Positions 42,910 through 46,415 of a stretch of 46,415 bases of DNA are shown in pieces. This stretch comes from Clostridia bacterium (lineage in GTDB: Bacteria; Bacillota; Clostridia; Oscillospirales; Acutalibacteraceae). Position 1 is the stretch's first letter; the number at the start of each line of letters is the position of its first letter. The translations under genes and the position numbers were made by a program. The stretch spans positions 1-46,415 of the forward strand of contig JAFNVC010000036.1 of NCBI GenBank assembly GCA_017379935.1, read 5' to 3'. The notes under the pieces were generated by a model. That model had not been told where the DNA came from. It made no database searches and saw only the letters and a program-made list of their open reading frames with translations.

Positions 42910-43734
42910 GTGTATATGTACTTATGGAATACTGATATCGAGATGTATGGATTTTTTAATACCATGTCTCAAATTTTTGTTTTTATTTTTAACTTGATTT
43001 TCTGGAGCAAAAAAAGTAAAATTCTCGGCCGAGGATCTTCGCTTTTAGCTAAAGCTTTTTCACGAAAAGATGTAAAAAAACAGCAAGTTGCATCAGTGTT
43101 TTTTACTTTGACAGAAATTTTATTCATCACATATATGCAATATGTTTTGGCCGGTAGTTTTAACCGCTATTTCGGAGATTGGGTCGGAACCGGTTTTAAC
43201 TATTATGGACTTGCCCTGTTTTCTCCCATCCTTGTAAGTCTTTCTTGCTTTTTGTTAGGAATAGACATCTTCAAACAAATGGATTTAATCACCCCGGCGT
43301 ATCCCTTCGGACTCATTTTTGTAAAACTAGCTTGTTTTTGCCAAGGCTGTTGTAAAGGAATGGTATGTCCTTCTTTTGGCCTTTACAACAATCTGACGAG
43401 ACAAATAGAATTTCCCGTACAGCTTGTAGAAATGACTTTAGCTGCGATTATTTTTGTTTTCTTGATGTGTAATCGCAAGAAGTTTAAAGAAGGCACTATG
43501 TTCCCGATATATCTTATCATTTATAGTGCTACCAGATTCTTCAGCGAGTTTTTGCGACAGGAAGAAAATGTATTCTTCATACTCAAGAAATATCACCTGT
43601 TATGTCTTATGGGTATTGTGGTAGGTCTTTTGGAGTTATTTATCGTTAATAAGTATAAGGATAAAATACAAAAATACTGTAGTCTTTATTTTGATTTTAT
43701 TGAAAAAACTTTCAATAAAATTGTTAAGCATTAA
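42910..43734 (+). CDS. Lgt-like membrane protein (prolipoprotein diacylglyceryl transferase paralogue)
   Basis: A 274-residue polytopic protein, about 7 helices. The GTG start at 42910 has AGAAGG 7 bases upstream. LACFCQGCCKGMVC near residue 140 corresponds to the G-C-F-x-x-G-C-C-Y-G signature of Lgt-like paralogues. FPVQLVEM follows near residue 160, and YSATRFFSEFLRQEE matches the C-terminal R-F-x-x-E-x-x-R block of Lgt. The canonical GRxGNFINGE loop of true Lgt is absent, so transfer of diacylglycerol to lipoproteins is doubtful. It is strongly AT-rich, unlike its neighbours, and stands alone; it may be horizontally acquired. Confidence 0.7.
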   Translation: MYMYLWNTDIEMYGFFNTMSQIFVFIFNLIFWSKKSKILGRGSSLLAKAFSRKDVKKQQVASVFFTLTEILFITYMQYVLAGSFNRYFGDWVGTGFNYYGLALFSPILVSLSCFLLGIDIFKQMDLITPAYPFGLIFVKLACFCQGCCKGMVCPSFGLYNNLTRQIEFPVQLVEMTLAAIIFVFLMCNRKKFKEGTMFPIYLIIYSATRFFSEFLRQEENVFFILKKYHLLCLMGIVVGLLELFIVNKYKDKIQKYCSLYFDFIEKTFNKIVKH

Positions 43735-43832
43735 TTTCTCGGTTCGGCATAAATTGCTTGTGCATATTCCCGATATTTTTAAAACGCCGTCACTTTTTTG
43801 AACACAATCCAGTAAAACTTAATACACTTTTA

Positions 43833-43859
43833 GGCAGAGAGAAATCTCTGCCTTCTTTT
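43833..43859 (+). terminator. Terminator after the Lgt-like gene
   Basis: GGCAGAGA-GAAA-TCTCTGCC, an 8-bp stem with GAAA tetraloop, followed by TTCTTTTTT. It lies about 100 bases past the stop. Confidence 0.85.
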
Positions 43860-43912
43860 TTCGGATAAATATCGTTTTTAACGACTCTAATAAAATCATT
43901 TCGATATCCCTC

Positions 43913-43941
43913 TTTACTTTTAAGGTTTAATGTGCTAAAAT
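43913..43941 (+). promoter_or_regulatory. Promoter of the yerC-like gene
   Basis: TTTACT (43913-43918), 17-base spacer, TAAAAT (43936-43941), 31 bases before the ATG at 43972, with GGAG ahead of it. Confidence 0.55.
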
Positions 43942-43971
43942 GTCTATATTAAATCTGACGGAGATGTTGAG

Positions 43972-44268
43972 ATGAGTAATAAATTTAATGACGAAAACAT
44001 TGACCTTCTTTTTAAGGCAGTGCTCGAATTGCGTGATTATGACGAATGTTGCAACTTTTTTGACGACCTTTGCACAGTTACAGAATTAAAATCCATTTCA
44101 CAGAGAATCAGAGTGGCAAAGATGCTTCGCGACAAGTGCGTTTACAGCGAAATCGTCGAAGCAACGGGCGCAAGCACAGCAACAATCAGCCGTGTTAACC
44201 GTTCTTTACAGTACGGCAGCGACGGCTATGAGGTTCTTTTCCAGAGGATAGAAGCTAAAAATGAGTGA
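43972..44268 (+). CDS. YerC/YecD family TrpR-related protein
   Basis: A 98-residue all-helical protein with a TrpR-like helix-turn-helix. FFDDLCTVTELKSISQRIRVAKML is followed by YSEIVEATGASTATISRVNRSLQYG, the family signature. These proteins are homologous to the Trp repressor, but the ligand is not known to be tryptophan. Overlap with the next gene by 8 bases (ATGAGTGA) suggests translational coupling to a methyltransferase. Confidence 0.9.
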   Translation: MSNKFNDENIDLLFKAVLELRDYDECCNFFDDLCTVTELKSISQRIRVAKMLRDKCVYSEIVEATGASTATISRVNRSLQYGSDGYEVLFQRIEAKNE

Positions 44269-45058
44269 GTATAACGCATTTGCCGAGGTCTATGACAGGC
44301 TGACGGGAAATATTGAATATTCAAAGCGTGCAGAGTTTATCCGCACGCTTCTTAATCGTCACGGGGTAAGCGACGGCGCTATTGTGCTTGACCTTGCTTG
44401 CGGCACGGGAAGTCTTACCGCAGAGCTTGCGAAGCACGGCTACGATATGATCGGTGTTGATAACAGTCCGATGATGCTCTGCGAGGCGCAGAACAAGATG
44501 TATGACAGCGGAATAAATATGCTGTTTTTGTGCCAGAGCATGCCCGAGCTTGACCTTTTCGGCACGATTGATGCGGCTGTCTGCACTCTCGACAGTCTCA
44601 ATCACCTTGACACCCCCGAAGAAATCGAAGAGACAATCGCAAAAGTCGGTTTATTTATGAACCACGGCGGTATATTTATTTTTGATGTGAATACAATATA
44701 TAAGCACCGTGAAATTTTAGGTAACAACACCTTTGTCTATGACTGCGAGGATGTTTACTGCGTGTGGCAGAATCAGCTTTGTGACGACGACAGCGTCGAG
44801 ATAAGCCTTGATATTTTCGAGCAGGAAGACGGCGCTTATTTCAGAGAAAGCGAAGGCTTCAAGGAAATCGCCTGCCCGATCGAGGACTACAAAAAATGGC
44901 TCGCGCAGGCAGATTTCGAGATTATTGATATATACGATGAAATGACGTTCAATCCACTTTGCGACACAACTCAGAGAGCAGTTTTTGTCGCAAGGTATAA
45001 CGGTAAGTTGGCGACAGCCGAACCCTGCACGGTTTTGGAAGACAAATTCCCGCTCTGA
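44261..45058 (+). CDS. Class I SAM-dependent methyltransferase
   Basis: A 265-residue enzyme. The SAM-binding motif I VLDLACGTGSLTAELAKHG (about residues 43-61) and motif II IGVDNSPMML are clear. The later DAAVCTLDSLNHL and FIFDVNTIYKHRE fit small-molecule methyltransferases of the 'Methyltransf_25' kind. The start overlaps the regulator gene upstream. The substrate is unknown; a link with the YerC-type regulator is plausible by position. Confidence 0.85.
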   Translation: MSEYNAFAEVYDRLTGNIEYSKRAEFIRTLLNRHGVSDGAIVLDLACGTGSLTAELAKHGYDMIGVDNSPMMLCEAQNKMYDSGINMLFLCQSMPELDLFGTIDAAVCTLDSLNHLDTPEEIEETIAKVGLFMNHGGIFIFDVNTIYKHREILGNNTFVYDCEDVYCVWQNQLCDDDSVEISLDIFEQEDGAYFRESEGFKEIACPIEDYKKWLAQADFEIIDIYDEMTFNPLCDTTQRAVFVARYNGKLATAEPCTVLEDKFPL

Positions 45059-45303
45059 CTGCGGAAAAGCCTTTTGCAATACGGCAGTATTACTGCAAGT
45101 CTTTTTCTTGTCAGAACAAAAATTTTTGTCTTACAAAACTGCTTTGCACCTAAAATTCTAAAGATTTTGGTGTAGCAAGGTGTTTTGAGTCGCCGACATA
45201 CGCGCGTATTTCAAGACGATTAAACGGCTTGATACGCCGGAAGGTTTAAATTTTAGGCGTACAGTGTTCGATTGTCGCCAACTTAAAGCGGAGGAATAAT
45301 AAA
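45059..45303 (+). other. Structured intergenic element before hslO
   Basis: 245 bases with no gene. CACCTAAAATT near 45148 can pair either with the nearby GATTTTGGTG (a short hairpin with a TAAA loop) or with AATTTTAGGCGT near 45252-45263, closing a domain of about 110 bases. Inside lie TTTTGA/TCAAGA around the palindrome TACGCGCGTA, and CGGC/GCCG. The GC-rich insert contrasts with AT-rich flanks. The ribosome binding site GGAGG follows. It may be a cis-regulatory leader of hslO or a dispersed intergenic repeat of the lineage. Confidence 0.45.
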
Positions 45304-46182
45304 ATGGATAAACTTGTCAGATGTATTTCAACGGACGGTACGCTCGTTATGATGGCTGCCGAAACAACAGATATGGTAGAAAGAGCACAGCAGATTCACG
45401 AGACATCTGCCGTTACATCGGCGGCGCTCGGCAGACTTCTGACCGCTTCGAGCCTTATGGGCAGTATGCTCAAGGGCGACAGCGAATCCGTTACACTCCG
45501 AATGAACGGCGGCGGTCCTGCCGGCACGGTTATGGCTGTTTCCGACTGCTGGGGTAACGCGAGAGGCTATGTGCAGAATCCCGTTGTTGAAATTCCGCTC
45601 AATTCCAAGGGTAAGCTCGACGTGGCAGGTGCAATCGGCACGGACGGCTCACTCGTAGTCATCAAGGACCTTAACCTCAAGGAGCCATATATCGGTCAGA
45701 CACCGATCATTTCGGGTGAAATCGCAGAGGACCTTACAAGCTACTACGCAATCAGCGAGCAGCTTCCGTCAGTATGCGCGCTCGGCGTTCTTGTAAATTC
45801 CGACCTTTCAATCAAAAAAGCCGGCGGATTTATCATTCAGCTCCTGCCGACGGCGTTTGACGATACAATCGATGCGGTCGAAAGATGTATCACAGGTATC
45901 CCCTCCGTTACACAGATGCTTTCCGACGGTATGACACCCGAGGAAATCTGCCACAGAGTTCTTTCCGAGTTTGAGCTTGAGGTGCTCGACGAGTCCAACC
46001 CCGTTTATAAGTGTAACTGCTCAAAGGAACGAGTTGAGGGTGCGCTGATTTCGACAGGACTCAAGACTCTTCAGGAGCTTGCTCTCGAGGAGAAGACTGA
46101 GGTTAACTGTCAGTTCTGCGAGAAAAAATATGTCTTTACGGGCAATGATATCAGCGAGCTGATAAAGAAAGCAAAAAATTAA
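45304..46182 (+). CDS. hslO: Redox-regulated holdase chaperone Hsp33
   Basis: A 292-residue Hsp33, activated by oxidation when its zinc is released. The N-terminal LVRCISTDGTLVMMAAETTDMV and RMNGGGPAGTVMAVSD blocks are typical. The C-terminal redox switch has CNC (about residues 239-241) and CQFC (about 272-275). All four cysteines are present, so the switch should work. GGAGG lies upstream and tRNA genes follow. Confidence 0.96.
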   Translation: MDKLVRCISTDGTLVMMAAETTDMVERAQQIHETSAVTSAALGRLLTASSLMGSMLKGDSESVTLRMNGGGPAGTVMAVSDCWGNARGYVQNPVVEIPLNSKGKLDVAGAIGTDGSLVVIKDLNLKEPYIGQTPIISGEIAEDLTSYYAISEQLPSVCALGVLVNSDLSIKKAGGFIIQLLPTAFDDTIDAVERCITGIPSVTQMLSDGMTPEEICHRVLSEFELEVLDESNPVYKCNCSKERVEGALISTGLKTLQELALEEKTEVNCQFCEKKYVFTGNDISELIKKAKN

Positions 46183-46201
46183 AAAAAGTTTAAGAAAACT
46201 A

Positions 46202-46229
46202 TTGACAAACTGAAAAGTTGTTGTATAAT
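46202..46229 (+). promoter_or_regulatory. Sigma-A promoter of the tRNA genes
   Basis: TTGACA (46202-46207), 16-base spacer, TATAAT (46224-46229), about 50 bases before tRNA-Val. This is the strongest consensus match in the window, as expected for stable RNA. Confidence 0.9.
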
Positions 46230-46278
46230 AGTGGATGTCGCTGCGATATCAGCAACGGCAAAGAAAATGGCGACGTAT

Positions 46279-46354
46279 GGGAGCATAGCTCAGCTGGGAG
46301 AGCATCTGCCTTACAAGCAGAGGGTCACAGGTTCGAGCCCTGTTGTTCCCACCA
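46279..46354 (+). tRNA. tRNA-Val (anticodon UAC)
   Basis: 76 bases with the CCA end encoded. The acceptor stem GGGAGCA pairs with TGTTCCC. The D-arm GCTCAGCTGGGAGAGC is present. The anticodon arm TCTGC-CTTACAA-GCAGA carries TAC. The T-arm has GGTTCGAGCC. Confidence 0.97.
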
Positions 46355-46357
46355 TAC

Positions 46358-46415
46358 GGCCCGGTAGTTCAGTTGGTTAGAACGCTAGCCTGTCACGCTA
46401 GAGGTCGACGGTTCG
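46358..46415 (+). tRNA. tRNA-Asp (anticodon GUC), cut by the window end
   Basis: The acceptor 5' side GGCCCGG, D-arm GTTCAGTTGGTTAGAAC, and anticodon arm CTAGC-CTGTCAC-GCTAG with GTC are present, followed by the start of the T-arm (GACGGTTCG). The 3' part lies beyond the window. It starts 3 bases after tRNA-Val, so a tRNA operon continues. Confidence 0.95.

Overview
The window looks like a chromosomal segment of an anaerobic Gram-positive gut bacterium of the Clostridia, most likely Oscillospiraceae/Ruminococcaceae. The evidence is an HrcA/CIRCE-controlled hrcA-grpE-dnaK-dnaJ operon, a ctsR-mcsA-mcsB-clpC operon with CtsR heptad operators, dockerin-bearing secreted proteins of Ruminococcus type, sigma-A style promoters, strong GGAGG ribosome binding sites, and short intergenic repeats of the kind common in this group. 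Species cannot be named from sequence alone.

Layout. 1-361: intergenic repeat hairpins and a terminator. 362-9241 (minus): three large secreted proteins, one with ten FIVAR-like repeats, one with a cohesin-like domain plus dockerin, and one of 1362 residues ending in a dockerin; none shows a catalytic domain. About 9290-9525 (minus): a sequence with its own promoter that folds into a three-way junction and further stems, a strong candidate structured RNA. 9783-19463: truB, a small sigma factor, a zinc-ribbon protein, an FkbM methyltransferase, a GH20-like protein, another dockerin protein, rsmA, galE and hflX. 19506-24824 (minus): HAD phosphatase, dnaJ, dnaK, grpE and hrcA behind a perfect CIRCE.

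25055-31596 (plus): a seven-gene operon for an activated heptose (NDP- or GDP-D-glycero-D-manno-heptose) and its modification: an SDR, a fused nucleotidyltransferase/GmhB phosphatase, an HddA kinase, a second SDR, a cupin and two polytopic membrane proteins. It suggests a heptose-containing cell-surface glycan. 31636-36098 (minus): the protein-arginine-phosphorylation/Clp stress operon. 36409-38948 (plus): an AT-rich MBOAT plus SGNH-like pair for O-acylation of a surface polymer.

38999-46415: a cytosolic GH5 (endoglycosylceramidase-like), a frameshifted FAD-dependent oxidoreductase behind an attenuator-like leader, an XRE regulator with membrane helices and zinc ribbon, an AT-rich Lgt-like membrane protein, a YerC/TrpR-like regulator overlapping a methyltransferase, hslO (Hsp33) behind a structured 245-nt spacer, tRNA-Val(UAC) and the start of tRNA-Asp(GUC). 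Stress proteostasis (HrcA and CtsR regulons, HflX, Hsp33) and cell-surface chemistry are the main themes. No phage, insertion sequence, CRISPR array or defence system was seen.
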